A stretch of 64,000 nucleotides of DNA from Bombyx mori (GCF_030269925.1 NC_085119.1:14481001-14545000), one strand, 5' to 3'. Positions 43,608 to 54,731 are shown, counted from the first letter of the stretch. Numbers and translations: made by a program. Notes: generated by a model not told the origin, from the sequence alone.

Positions 43608-44029
43608 AAGACCAGACCAGGAGTCGATTTCTAATTGTGCCCTAACATACCTATTTTACTTATTCTTGTGAACAAATTGGCCCTACCGTTGAATGCCAGC
43701 GGGCTTGTAGTATGTAAAGAATGTTGCTGCTCATTCTCCGGTAAATCTCTATGTCCTTTTTTCTCACACAGATTAGCATAGACACTATTTAGATTTTATC
43801 AAGATCTGACCAGTAATTTTTTGGATATCCATATTCCATGGATATCCAATGCATATTTAACTGACTTCCACTACATTGATGACATTATTATACTCATTGG
43901 ATAGTTTTGTTTTGTTGAAGCCGTTTTTTTTTCTTTTTTTTTCAATCATAATTGCCAGATGTCCGGAAACATACTAGATGTTTAAATATCGCTAATGAAG
44001 GAACATGTTAATCAATAAATATAATAAAA
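43608..44029. other. No supported feature
   Basis: It is AT-rich. A ~20-bp palindromic piece around 'atatccatattccatggata' is seen near 43826. Confidence 0.4.
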
Positions 44030-44369
44030 TCGTAACTGGTCGCTGTCTGTACATGGAAGATATCTCAGGAAAACTGTTATAGGGGGCTTTATGAACGTAA
44101 CAGAACCAAAAAAAGTATTTTTTAGAATTTTTGTCTGTTTATCTGTGCGTTTATGCACGCTAATCTCAGAAACAGCTCTGCCGATTTAAATGTGGTTTTC
44201 ACTAATATATTGTGGTAAGCTTTACTTAATATTCAGTGTTTGTTTCATGTCAATCGGTTCATAAATAAAAAAGTTATGCAAATTTAAAGAATCACGTAGC
44301 TGCGCGTTTGTAGATTGTTTACGTCTGTGCAGCGCGCGGGTATACAAAGCGTGCCGATGCCGCACCGCT

Positions 44370-44436
44370 GCTTCCTTGACGAACCCGTCGCTTGCGACGA
44401 AGGGCTCGATGAATAAATTAACCCATAGGCACGTTT
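44370..44436 (+). mobile_element. Bm1: Bm1 fragment inside the Helitron
   Basis: 'gacgaacccgtcgcttgcga' and 'cgaagggctcgatgaataa' match the 5' third of Bm1. It is short, with no A-tail. Confidence 0.65.
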
Positions 44437-44605
44437 GTTTTCTACAGTTAAAAGATTAGGTTGACACGACTTAATAGTTATTAATAATTAATAAACGGTA
44501 ATAAAGTTAAACTGTGTAATAATCTGTAAGTATTTATAATTTAGTTTTATGATAAGTACGTGTTTACCAAACAACGTTGTGTTAGTAGGTACTACTTATT
44601 GTAAG

Positions 44606-45283
44606 AATGCCTCGAAAAAGATCCAACCTCTCCCAGTGCAGCAGGAATGCTAAAAGGATGAAATTAGTTCGATCACAGGAATCTGAAGCAGGTCATGAGG
44701 CAATACTCACTACATCTCAGGAACGTTAGGCGAGTTTTCGTGTTAGAGAAACTTCGGCTCAGCGAGAATCTCGATTGAGTCCACATTGTTCTCAAAAAAA
44801 GACCACTCGAATTAGGGTGAACAGGGAACAGCGTGACGCAAGTTTGTCCATCGATGGTGAATCTTATACACTATCGCGTGAGTCTGAGACTTTCACTAAT
44901 AGGGAATCCCGCCTAGTTTTAGAAGACACTTGAAGAACGAGAAGCACGTCTCTCTGCCGATCGCGAGGCTGATGCACTATCGCTTGAGTCTGAGACCTTT
45001 ACTGATAGGGAAATCCGTCTGAGCTCTCAGAGGGTTCGGACAGCAAATGCCCGGTCTCAGGAGAGACTTGCAGAATGAGAAGCACGTCTCTCTGCCGATC
45101 GCGAGGCGCATGCACTATCGCTTGGGTCTGAGACCTTTACTGATAGGGAAATCCGTCTGAGCTGTCAGAGAGTTCGGACAGCAAAAGCTTGCCCGGTCTC
45201 GGGAGACACTAGAAGAACGGGAAGCACAACTCACTACCGATCGCGTTTCCATTCAGCGAATGCTTCGTGATGATAATAAATAA
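44606..45283 (+). pseudogene. N-terminal region of a Helitron-encoded protein, decayed
   Basis: The frame opens MPRKRSNLSQCSRNAKRMK, the style of start I associate with Helitron/PIF1-type proteins of arthropods. It stops at 44726 (TAG). Downstream, three ~140-bp repeats encode an Arg/Glu/Ser-rich unit (E-x-R-x-x-Q/ER with S-E-T) in shifting frames. The Rep nuclease and helicase core that should follow are absent. Confidence 0.6.
44860..45240 (+). repeat. Three ~140-bp coding repeats in the Helitron relic
   Basis: 'gaagcacgtctctctgccga' occurs at 44941 and 45079, with a variant at 45221. 'actatcgcttgagtctgaga' and 'tactgatagggaaatccgtc' recur with the same spacing. The repeat length of about 46 codons matches the repeated Arg/Glu-rich N-terminal unit. 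Confidence 0.8.
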
Positions 45284-45319
45284 AGCCCAAGGTCAGACGC
45301 TAAAAGTTGTGGGTGAAGT

Positions 45320-45420
45320 GTGAACTGCTTTTCATACAGTCAACTTGGTTATGTAGCTCTGTCACATGTTAGCAATCCTAGCAACTTGTATGCTTTGATC
45401 CCCGATGGCTATACGTCTAT
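45320..45420 (+). pseudogene. C-terminal end of a PIF1-type helicase (first part)
   Basis: The reading SQLGYVALSHVSNPSNLYAL followed by IPDG matches helicase motif VI and the end of Helitron/PIF1 helicases (QLYVALSRV-type). The Arg expected in 'ALSRV' is His here, and an extra Gly splits 'QL-YV'. The tail of the protein reappears after the LINE at 49108. Confidence 0.75.
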
Positions 45421-45484
45421 GTCTATACGTCTATGTCTATGCTTTGATCCCCGATGGCTATACGTATACGTCTATGTATGTGTG
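45388..45484 (+). repeat. Short tandem duplication next to the LINE insertion
   Basis: 'atgctttgatccccgatggc' followed by 'tatacg' occurs twice (about 45389 and 45438), with 'tctatgtctatacg' repeats between. It lies directly before the LINE's 5' side. Confidence 0.75.
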
Positions 45485-45485
45485 G

Positions 45486-48400
45486 GGGTTGAATGCTTCC
45501 CGCTTCCGTAGGCTTAACCCGCGATTCCCTACAAGTAACCCCTGGGTGGTGCAAAACGGGAGCCGAAAACGTAACCGGTGGTAGGACCTAGTCCGACTGG
45601 CTGGCGACCACCCTCCAACTAGAGTCCGCCGCCAAATAGCCTAGCTGTGTTCCGGCGTGTGGGTTGGAGAGCCAGTTTTATTCCTTCCCTTTCCTCTTCC
45701 TTGTTGGAGGTGAATCTTGATGATACCTGGAACATGCGGAGCAAACGTGTGTGCAAGCTTGCGGGACGTGATTGTTTGACGGGGGTATAGGGAGACCCAG
45801 TGAAACGGTGTTCGCCGCCGCCCGCCGGTCAGTAGGGGACCTGAACCCGGGTGTCACTACTAAACTCCGCACCGGGAAGCTGTCCCGCCAACCGGTGTAA
45901 AATCCTGTCGTGCGGTCGTCGTGCCGGAGTCGGAGACCGGAGTAGATCCCGGCGATCGCACGCAGGGTGGACTGGGGGCCCTTCCATGCCCTGCGTCGGT
46001 CTCTCACGCAACCCGTGATCGACCACACGCTATGTTCCGCGCTTTATTCAGGTGTTGTCATGATTTCACTTCGAACATCCTACCTCACCCTATCCCACTC
46101 TCCAAAAAACAACAAAAATGAAAATCATAAACAGAAAAAGGGTTATATCGGCGATCCCCTATTCCACATTTAATGTGGATTTCAGCAATGTCAGGGGCCT
46201 ACATAGCAACCTTGACGCCGTACACCACCATCTTGAGACGGCGCAGCCTGCCCTACTGTTTCTGACGGAGACGCAGATATCAACTCCGGATGATACCTCG
46301 TATCTTGAATACCCCGGCTACGCATTGGAGCACAACTTCCTGCGTAAAGCCGGGGTGTGTGTATTCGTTCGGGCTGATGTCTGTTGTCGCCGTCTACGAG
46401 GCCTCGAACAACGGGACCTGTCCCTCTTGTGGCTGCGCGTGGATCACGGGGGTTGTACCCGAATCTACGCCTGCCTGTACAGGTCCCACAGCAGTGATGC
46501 AGGTTCAGCTCTGATTGAGCATGTGCAAGAGGGGACTAACCGCGTGCTTGAGCAGTACCCATCTGCGGAGGTGGTGGTCCTTGGAGACTTCAACGCTCAC
46601 CACCAAGAGTGGTTGGGGTCCAGAACCACTGACCTCCCGGGTCGGACTGCCTACGATTTCGCCTTGGCCTACGGCTTCTCCCAGCTGGTAACACAGCCCA
46701 CCCGTGTCCCAGATATCGAGGGGCACGAACCTTCTCTGTTGGACCTTCTGCTGACCACGGATCCGGCCGGATACAGTGTGGTGGTTGACGCTCCACTTGG
46801 ATCGTCTGATCACTGTCTTATCCGTGCTGTTGTACCACTCTCTCGTCCTGGTCGTCGAACGACGACCGGGTATCGAAGAGTTTGGAAGTATATGTCAGCA
46901 GATTGGGATGGATTGCGTGAATTTTACGCATCCTACCCATGGGGGCGGTTCTGCTTTTCCTCTGCTGATCCTGATGTCTGTGCGGACCGTCTTAAAGACA
47001 TGGTACTCCAGGGGATGGAATTGTTTATTCCCTCCTCTGCGGTGCCCGTTGGGGGTCGCAGTAGACCCTGGTATAACAATGCCAGCAGGGGTGCTGCACA
47101 CCTCAAGCGGTCCGCATACGTGGCATGGGATAATGCCAGGAGACGTCAGGATCCTAACATCTCAGAGGAAATGCGGAAATATAACGCCGCTTCCAGGTCC
47201 TACAAGAAGGTTATTGCCAAGGCGAAGTCGGAGCACGTTGCTAGAGTTGGCGAGCGACTAAATAGCTATCCCTCTGGGAGCCGTGCTTTTTGGTCGCTCG
47301 CCAAAGCTGCAGAAGGAAACTTTTGCAGGTCTAGTCTCCCACCACTGCGCAAGTCCGATGACAGTTTGGCCCATAGTGCGAAAGAGAAGGCTGACCTTCT
47401 GGTCAAACTCTTTGCCTCGAACTCGACCGTGGACGACGGGGGTGCTACACCACCGAACATCCCCCGGTGTGATAGCTCCCTGCCTGAGATCTGCTTCACG
47501 CAGTGTGCAGTCAGGCGGGAGCTCCGACTCCTGGACGTCCATAAGTCGAGTGGGCCAGACGGCATCCCTGCAGTGGTTCTGAAAACGTGCGCCCCTGAGC
47601 TGACGCCTGCGCTAACGCGTTTGTATCGCCTCTCTTATTGCACTAACAGGGTCTTCATGGAAGACCGCCCACGTCCACCCTATCCCCAAGAAGGGTGACC
47701 GGTCGGACCCATCGAGTTATAGGCCTATCGCGATAACTTCCTTGCTTTCCAAGGTGATGGAGCGAATAATAAATATACAACTCCTGAAGTATCTGGAGGA
47801 TCGCCAGCTGATCAGTGACCGACAGTACGGTTTCCGTCACGGTCGCTCAGCTGGCGATCTTCTTGTATACCTTACTCACAGGTGGGCTGAAGCCTTGGAG
47901 AGCAAGGGCGAGGCTCTTGCTGTGAGCCTTGATATCGCGAAGGCCTTCGACAGGGTCTGGCATAGGGCACTTCTATCGAAGTTACCATCTTACGGAATCC
48001 CCGAGGGTCTCTGCAAGTGGATCGCTAGCTTTTTGCATGGGCGGAGCATCACTGTCGTTGTAGACGGTGACTGCTCTGATACCATGACCATTAACGCTGG
48101 CGTTCCACAAGGTTCGGTGCTCTCCCCCACGCTTTTCATCCTGTATATCAATGACATGCTGTCTATTGATGGCATGCATTGCTATGCGGATGACAGCACG
48201 GGGGATGCGCGATATATCGGCCATCAGAGTCTCTCTCGGAGCGTGGTGCAAGAGAGACGATCAAAACTTGTGTCTGAAGTGGAGAACTCTCTGGGGCGAG
48301 TCTCCGAATGGGGTGAATTGAACTTGGTTCAATTCAACCCGACAAAGACACAAGTTTGCGCGTTCACTGCGAAGAAGGACCCCTTTGTCATGGCGCCGCA

Positions 48401-49107
48401 ATTCCAAGGAGTATCCCTGCAAGCTTCCGGGAGTATCGGGATACTTGGGGTCGACATTTCGAGCGATGTCCGATTTCGGAGTCATTTGGAATGCAAAGCC
48501 AAGTTGGCGTCCAAAATGCTGGGAGTCCTCAACAGAGCGAAGCGGTACTTCACGCCTGGACAAAGACTTTTGCTCTATAAAGCACAAGTCCGGCCTCGCG
48601 TGGAGTACTGCTCCCATCTCTGGGCCGGGGCTCCCAAATACCAGCTTCTTCCATTTGACTCCATACAGAAGAGAGCCGTTCGGATTGTCGATAATCCCAT
48701 TCTCACGGATCACTTGGAGCCTCGGGGTCTGCGGAGGGACTTCGGGTCCCTCTGTATTTTGTACCGCATGTTCCATGGGGAGTGCTCTGAGGAATTGTTC
48801 GAGATGATACCAACGTCTCGTTTTTACCATCGCACCGCCCGCCACCGGAGTAGAGTTCATGCATACTACCTGGAGCCACTGCGGCCATCCACAGTGCGTT
48901 TCCAGAGGTCTTTTTTGCCACGTACCATCCGGCTATGGAATGAGCTCCCCTCCACGGTGTTTCCCGAACGCTATGACATGTCCTTCTTCAAACGAGGCTT
49001 GTGGAGAGTATTAAGCAGTAGGCAGCGGCTTGGCTCTGCTCCTGGCATTGCTGAAGTCCATGGGCCGTACGCTCGTCTGCCTACAAAGGCAATAAAAAAA
49101 AAAAAAA
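45486..49107 (+). mobile_element. Jockey-like non-LTR retrotransposon (LINE)
   Basis: About 630 bp of GC-rich leader is followed by an endonuclease frame, a reverse-transcriptase frame and the 3' end 'gctcgtctgcctacaaaggc' plus aataaaa and a poly-A run. No ORF1/gag is seen upstream. The 3' end is shared by shorter copies at 372, 7210, 11557 and 34968. The 5' limit and target duplication are not resolved. Confidence 0.8.
46118..47698 (+). pseudogene. LINE ORF2, endonuclease domain and RT start, frameshifted
   Basis: This frame of 526 codons starts with an apurinic-type endonuclease: N24 in SNVRGLHS, E51 in LTETQ, D157/N159 in LGDFNAH and D231/H232 in SSDHC are the catalytic residues in normal order. 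It continues through the linker into the start of the RT (GPDGIPAVVLKTCAPELTP). It then leaves frame near 47650-47657 and stops at 47698. The RT goes on in the +1 frame. The endonuclease would nick target DNA for target-primed reverse transcription. ATG 46118 fits because the domain begins within 25 residues. Confidence 0.85.
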
Positions 49108-49136
49108 ATGTCGAATATAGAGAAGCATTACTTTAA
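47699..49136 (+). pseudogene. LINE ORF2, reverse transcriptase, fused to a helicase tail
   Basis: In the frame after the shift, the RT blocks are all present: SSYRPIAI, SLDIAKAFDRVWH (catalytic D64 counting from the ATG at 47742), GVPQGSVLSPTLF and YADD at 148-151. The C-terminal block IRLWNELPSTVFPERYDMSFFKRG is typical of Jockey-clade LINEs. The family's stop codon is missing, so the frame reads on through the poly-A (a lysine run) into NVEYREALL and a stop at 49134, which belong to the host Helitron's helicase. RT would copy LINE RNA into the nicked target. The frameshift near 47655 makes this copy inactive. Confidence 0.85.
49108..49136 (+). pseudogene. Last codons of the Helitron helicase (second part)
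   Basis: NVEYREALL-stop is the usual end of Helitron-type PIF1 helicases (K-N-V-V-Y-x-E-A-L-like). It resumes directly after the LINE poly-A and places the LINE insertion a few codons before the helicase stop. Confidence 0.7.
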
Positions 49137-49219
49137 ATTAGATTTTTCTAAATACCTAAATGACGGTGATATAAACCAAAAGATATGTCCTAAAACTGCT
49201 GCCCAAAGTCGCTATTCCA

Positions 49220-49246
49220 CGCGAACGGAGTCGCGGGCACGGCTAG
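49220..49246 (+). other. Helitron 3' hairpin and CTAG end
   Basis: The stem cgcga/tcgcg with loop acggag is followed by ggcacgg and CTAG; the base after is T. It is the termination signal for rolling-circle transposition. Confidence 0.75.
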
Positions 49247-49674
49247 TCTATACTAAAAAGCTTAGTGTTTCATATACTCAAAACGCTAGCACGTTGTAAT
49301 ATTAGTTACTCAGAAATTCATTTGCTTCAATTTTCAAATTTCGTACTCTACACGTTCCCAACCCAATCAAACCATTAACCGCACTTACAAATAATGAATT
49401 TTGACGGCGAATGTGAAGCTTCAGTTGACGTCTGAGAGACCACAAGCGCACACCTGTTTCGGTAGCTTACTAACTATCGACCTTATAATATAACACTTAT
49501 GAAACTGAGTTGCGTGGCGAACTATTTTAATGACATTGAAAACGGTTACGGCCCTGCGACATATTCAATTTGTAAATTCAGAGTATCGATTGGAAAACGG
49601 TTTACGTTTTCGGTAATTCAAAATTCAATTATTTGAAAAGAATTGACAAGAAATAAGTACGTCAAATGTAATCT
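49247..49674. other. No supported feature
   Basis: It is unique AT-rich DNA. Confidence 0.4.
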
Positions 49675-49960
49675 TCTATAGATATAAAAATGAATTGCTG
49701 TTCGTTAGTCTCGCTAAAACTCGAGAACGATTGGACCGATTTGGCTAATTTTGGTCTTGAATTATTTGTGGAAGTCCAGAGAAGGTTTAAAAGGTAGATA
49801 AATATGAAAATATTCGGAATTAAATAAAAATAACAATTTTGTTTTTCCTTTGATGTGTCCCCCGTCGGATTCCTTTTGTTTGTTTTAAGTTTATTTTATA
49901 CAAAAGTTTAGGTCTTTTATTTATAGATTAAGGCACTACGAAGTCTGCCGGGTCAGCTAG
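49675..49960 (+). mobile_element. Helitron-like element, CTAG-ended family 2, complete
   Basis: It starts near TCTATAGATATAAAAATG and ends 'gtctgccgggtcagCTAG' before a T. It is the uninterrupted relative of 6649-7189. Confidence 0.65.
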
Positions 49961-50096
49961 TATGCGGATAAAAATGGTTCAAATTATGTGATGCGATGCG
50001 CAGGCGGTATGCATATTTTGGCTGCGCGGTGAAGATGGATAAACACAGCTTGAATCCGGGAATATAATACTCGTGACTCACCTGATCTTCTCTTAG

Positions 50097-50140
50097 TCCT
50101 CGCCCTCTCCAGCGGTACGGGTCTCAGCGGCCAACTGGAG
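50097..50140 (+). other. Candidate 44-nt micro-exon
   Basis: A pyrimidine-rich acceptor (gatcttctcttag) and a donor (GAG|gtgagc) bound a GC-rich segment. Entered in phase 1, as the 6591 donor requires, it reads V-LALSSGTGLSGQLE without a stop. The minus strand also has donor-like and acceptor-like sites here (50082-50134, CAG|gtgagt) with one open frame, so the strand is not certain. Confidence 0.3.
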
Positions 50141-51256
50141 GTGAGCACTTCACAATATTAAAGAAAGTTCTAGTATAATACGATAGCGGTGGTAAAAGCG
50201 GGCTTAATTTAGATATTAATATTTTATCTGTGGCGTGTAGAGAAGCCAGAATGTGGATGGGGCGTACGTGGGTTCCAAACTCAAAATTACTTTCTTTGGT
50301 GATCTATTTTTGGAATGCCTACGCCTTCAAAGAGGTTTCATTTGATCCCAAAGAGGTAGCGTCACAAGCGTGTAAAGTCCAAATTCAAAAGTGTTTTGAA
50401 AATGACAAGACACTACCATTTCAAGTTAATTTTTCCCTTAATCTGATAATAATGTTTGATTCCAATGTCATTATCTTATGGTATTTGATATATAACTATA
50501 CATCTCAATTTCAGGAGCGAAAAGTACGGTTTCATTTTTACAATAATGGATTTTATAGGCAATAATGTTCGTGGGTTATCATTAGCGATGGTAACTATGA
50601 TAGCTAAGTAAGCTAAGGCTTCTTGGAAAATAGTCCTACTGCAAAAATTTCAGAACTTAGGTTAAACATCTGCATCTTCTACCAAAAAGTCTCTTTTAAA
50701 TATATTGAAATCTTTTTTATTAGACTTACGAGAAATCTAAAATTATGTAAATATGTTTTGATAATCAAGTCATTCGATTAAAGTATTGTTTACTTAACAT
50801 TTTTAAAATACTAAAATTGATCTAAGTGAATCAGATATCAATTATCTAATACTCTCGTCGAGTAAATTAAATATATTAGATGGTTTATGGTCTGTAGATG
50901 TAAATGTTTCTTTTTGAGTGTCATTTCCTTTTCTTTGAGATCTGTCATTTCCGTTTCATCGAATTTCAAATCAGAACGGTGCCCAAGAAGTTTTCACTTC
51001 AATAAATGTTGATTCGATCCATACAGATATTTTTAGTTCGAGCTGCAGTTGTCTCTTTTATACACTACTGGTTGGAAAGAGTACACAGGAATATTTCTCT
51101 ACATTCCCCGTAACCACTACAAGTAGCTCCCTAGGTACACTTGCTTACATCTCACGATGTTAAGAGCAAGTGTGGGTACTGAAAAATTTTAAGAAGAGAT
51201 TTTTGGAAATTTTAATTTAAAAAAATTAAGCATGTAAAAATATATATTTTGAAATC
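50141..51256. other. Unique DNA, no supported feature
   Basis: The 111-codon plus frame at 50230-50565 lacks a domain and has no good acceptor in register. Confidence 0.4.
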
Positions 51257-51692
51257 TTCGTCGAATAAAGGATAATACGCCCAGTGCATTCGTATCAAGC
51301 GATGCAACGGTGTTCGAATCCTGCACGTAGGTACTAGTTTTTCTAATGAAATACGTACTTAACAAATGTTCATGATTGAGGAATACTTCGTACACTTCCA
51401 CGATGAAGGAATAACATCGTGCAATAAAAATTAAATCCGCGAAATTTTAAATTTGCGTAAACACTGTTGGTAGGACGTCTTGTGAGTCCACACGGGTAGG
51501 TACCGCCACCCTGCCTATTTCTGCTGTGAAGCAGTAATGCGTTTCGGTTTGAAGGCTAGGGCAGTCGTTGTACTGTATAAACGGAGACCTTAGAACTTAT
51601 GCCGATAGGCGGATGACGGCATTTACGTTGTAGATGCTTAGCCATTTAACACCAGGCTCAGAGCTTACCCACTCACCCAAGGATATATATAT
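51257..51692 (+). mobile_element. tRNA-headed composite SINE, diverged
   Basis: The head is reduced ('cgtcgaataaaggataatac') but the B box 'ggtgttcgaatcctgcac', the linker and the tail repeat are in order. The linker carries an extra ~17 bp ('aggaatacttcgtacac'). The 3' end is decayed without an A-tail. Confidence 0.7.
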
Positions 51693-53330
51693 TTTTAAAC
51701 GTTTCTATTAGTGTTAAAATATCCTTATTAGATCTTGTCCGGTGTCAGCTGAGAGCACGTTTTAAAGAACAATTCCCTGCGACTTTCATTTTACAGTACC
51801 CGATTACGCGGTAACGTTGGCTATCGAATTCAAAATCCGTACCAACATTAACTTTATTATGTACGATTTTCGTAACGGCTGCTATTTATAAAACTCGTAG
51901 AGAACGCTTCGAGGTACGCTATCTTTAATGTAGCCCTTTTTTTTCTTTTTTTTTTTATAAGGCGTGTTTATGTATTGGATTACATATATCTCAACAGCAA
52001 ACCTAGCGTTGGTAAATATCGCAGTTATGTCGGCCGCGTGTGGTTTTTTAATTCTTTATGGCTTGATATTGAGAAAATGTTTAAAAAAAAAACTTAAATA
52101 ATTTTCATAGGTTTCTAGAAAATGTTACTGGCAAATGAAATTATTAAATGAGAGAAGTTGAAAACATTAATTTCACTGTCGATATGCATTTATTCATAAC
52201 GATGAGACAAACATATAAAGAAATTACCTAACTGTGCACAGCATTGTGATTCCTTTGTATTCGGACATTTTAAATTCTTTTGAACCAAAGATAAGATGGT
52301 ATGATAAATGAATGAAGGTTTTTGAAGACTAGATTGAAGAATTTGAAATATGTATAAGTAAGCAGATGTTCACATATACATATTTGTATTTATTTTTAAG
52401 CATCTGCCAGATATTTTAAGCAAAGATTTGTTTACAATATCTAGTTGATGCTTAAAAATACGAACGGTAGCTTATGAAAGTAATCGTCTCAGAACGTAGC
52501 GTGTATGCCTGTATATATATAATAGCGACAATATATTTATAAGCTTTTATATCAGTCTGTGTACAAAATGATTATGCAAAGAACTTACTGCAGGATTTTC
52601 CACTAATATCTTAGATTACACATTTTTACCAGTTTTAATTAACAGAATATACGTTAATTGCTAGTCTAATATTATATAATAAGATGTGATTAAAAAATGT
52701 CAATACAAAACTTACTTTACCCCGTAATATTTTCATATTATTAGATTAGAATAAAAAAATAAAAAAACAATTGTCTCCGCTATTTTGTCTATATGATGCT
52801 TTCTTTAAGCGGATTCGCTCGGTTTATTTTAATGGCGGCATTACCTTACTTCTTAGTTAGCTAGTATATCCGCATCGATTAGCTACGTAGTCATTAGTTC
52901 GGGAATACCCGACATCGATCGTAGCCGCCGCACTTACTCGCGGTAAGGCTTACGTCACCGTGAAACTGATGAGGCGTTTGCTCTCACGAGTGCAAGCTTT
53001 GAATATTCATAACGTAAATGATTTGCTTGCTGGAATAAGTTCGTTGAACTTCACTTTGAAATTCTAAGTTTAAATTGGAATGGTTACAGCGCGGAAATTT
53101 ACTAAGAATTAAATAGCAAACAATAATAATATGAAAAAGGTTACTACTATGTTATGAAGACTTTTAGTTTATTTCTCAGGGTGGTGCTTCGTTTTGTGTT
53201 GTCCATGATCTGCGGAAATTCCTAAAGAATCAATATTATTTTGATACAATTTGCGTAAGTGCTTACTTAAGCACGAGCAATTGTTATTCCTGTTCAAAGA
53301 GGTTGTTATTTAGTAAACGTATAACGTAAC
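51693..53330. other. Unique AT-rich DNA with a GC-richer patch at 52830-53000
   Basis: The patch ('acccgacatcgatcgtagcc') has no exon structure. Nothing else was recognised. Confidence 0.4.
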
Positions 53331-53335
53331 GAGAC

Positions 53336-53421
<86 letters not shown>
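53331..53421. repeat. (GA)n microsatellite
   Basis: About 90 bp of GA repeats with rare A or C interruptions. Confidence 0.95.
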
Positions 53422-53424
<3 letters not shown>

Positions 53425-53744
53425 ATGAATAAATTATTCCCAGATAAACCTTTAGATCTTTCACCCGTCTATTGAGTAAACATATAAAAAAGGACAGTGA
53501 GCTGTTATAAGTGCTTTACAGGGTAGATAAGCTTAATGTTCAGATCTTAATCGCCTTTAGACGTCGACAGACTGGAATATATATTTGATTTGTGGTAGCA
53601 ATACGTAGGATGACCATCAAATTCGCGAGCTAACAATACCTCTAGTAAAATTACCTGGAAATGAACGATGAAGGCAAAAATATGTACTAATAGTTATAGA
53701 GTACGACTAAAAAAAACTTTGAATATATATTTAATCATTTTTTA
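53422..53744. other. No supported feature
   Basis: It is unique DNA between the microsatellite and the next SINE. Confidence 0.4.
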
Positions 53745-54171
53745 TTATTATTATTTTTATTGCTTAGCTGGATGGACGAGCTCACAGCCCACCTGCTGTT
53801 AAGTGGTTACTGGATCCCATAGACATCTACGACGTAAACGCGCCACCCACAACAACGGCTGCCCCACCCTTCAAACTGAAGCGCATTACTGCTTCACGGC
53901 AAATAGGCAGGGTGGTGGTACCTACCCGTGCGGACTCACAAGAGTATCCTGCCACCAGTAATTACGCAAATTATAATTTTGCGGGTTTGATTTTAAGCTA
54001 TTGCATAGATTTTTTTACATGATGTTATTCCTTCACCGTGGAAGTCAATCGTGTACATTTGTTGAGTACGTATTTCATTAGAAAAATTGGTACCCGCCTG
54101 CGGGATTCGAACACCGGTACATCGCTCTACACGATTGCACCGGACGTCTTATCCTTTAGGCCACGACGACT
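53745..54171 (-). mobile_element. tRNA-headed composite SINE with an internal scar
   Basis: Tail repeat (with a ~40-bp deletion near 53850), linker and head ending 'taggccacgacgact'. At 53995-54013 the linker carries about 19 extra bases beginning aagctattgcatag, the end sequence of family A. Confidence 0.8.
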
Positions 54172-54647
54172 TATAAGATCTAAAATTCATAAATATTCGA
54201 ACAATAAGTCTAAATAGTTATGTATTTGTTTGTCTACGAAATGCTACGAGGCCTCTACAAAGCTACGCGTATCTACATTTTTTGTAGCACGGCCTACGCA
54301 TTCGCATGAACAAAAGAATCAATTGCGTCACTTCATGGCTTCGTTGCTATTCATAAATGTTTTAGTTGAATTATATTGATATAGGTACTGGAATAAAATA
54401 TTTTTGGCTCGTGTAATTTTTTTTATATGCTAAAGATCTTTAAGACTCGTTAGAAGTGGTTTTTAGGGAAAATGCTATCTATAGCAGAACGTGGGTATGT
54501 AAACTTGAAATAAGATAGGCATTTTCAATTATTATTTATTTTCGGACAATTTCCACTTATAAATTTCTCAGCAGAAAAGGAGAGATTTTTTGTGGGGTTG
54601 TACTATGATTAAAAAGGATACCAAATAACTTCTTTTATTAATTTTTT
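54172..54647. other. No supported feature
   Basis: It is AT-rich and unique. Confidence 0.4.
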
Positions 54648-54731
54648 AAGCTATTGCACAGCTTTTATTGCGGGCTTCGAGCGCGGCGACCAAATCAAGA
54701 AATTCCGTAACAAAAACCTAACACCACCACT

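Larger units (their letters stand above)
44030..49246 (+). mobile_element. Autonomous-type Helitron, internally deleted and carrying a LINE
   Basis: The 5' side has 'gtctgtttatctgtgcgttt' and 'agaaacagctctgccgattt', which I recognise from helicase-bearing lepidopteran Helitrons. The 5' limit (A|TCGTAACTGG) is a guess. The 3' end has a perfect hairpin cgcga-acggag-tcgcg, then ggcacggCTAG with T outside. Between them lie a decayed N-terminal frame, the last ~40 codons of a PIF1-type helicase, and an inserted LINE. No HUH Rep motif and no Walker A/B motif remain. Confidence 0.7.

Noticed and set aside
52960..53010. 'aaactgatgaggcg' resembling a hammerhead ribozyme core
   Set aside because: The required CGAAA segment and closing stems are absent; only the CTGATGAG string matches.
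53331..53421. CRISPR-like repeat array
   Set aside because: This is a pure GA microsatellite without spacers. No CRISPR-type array occurs anywhere in the window, as expected for animal DNA.
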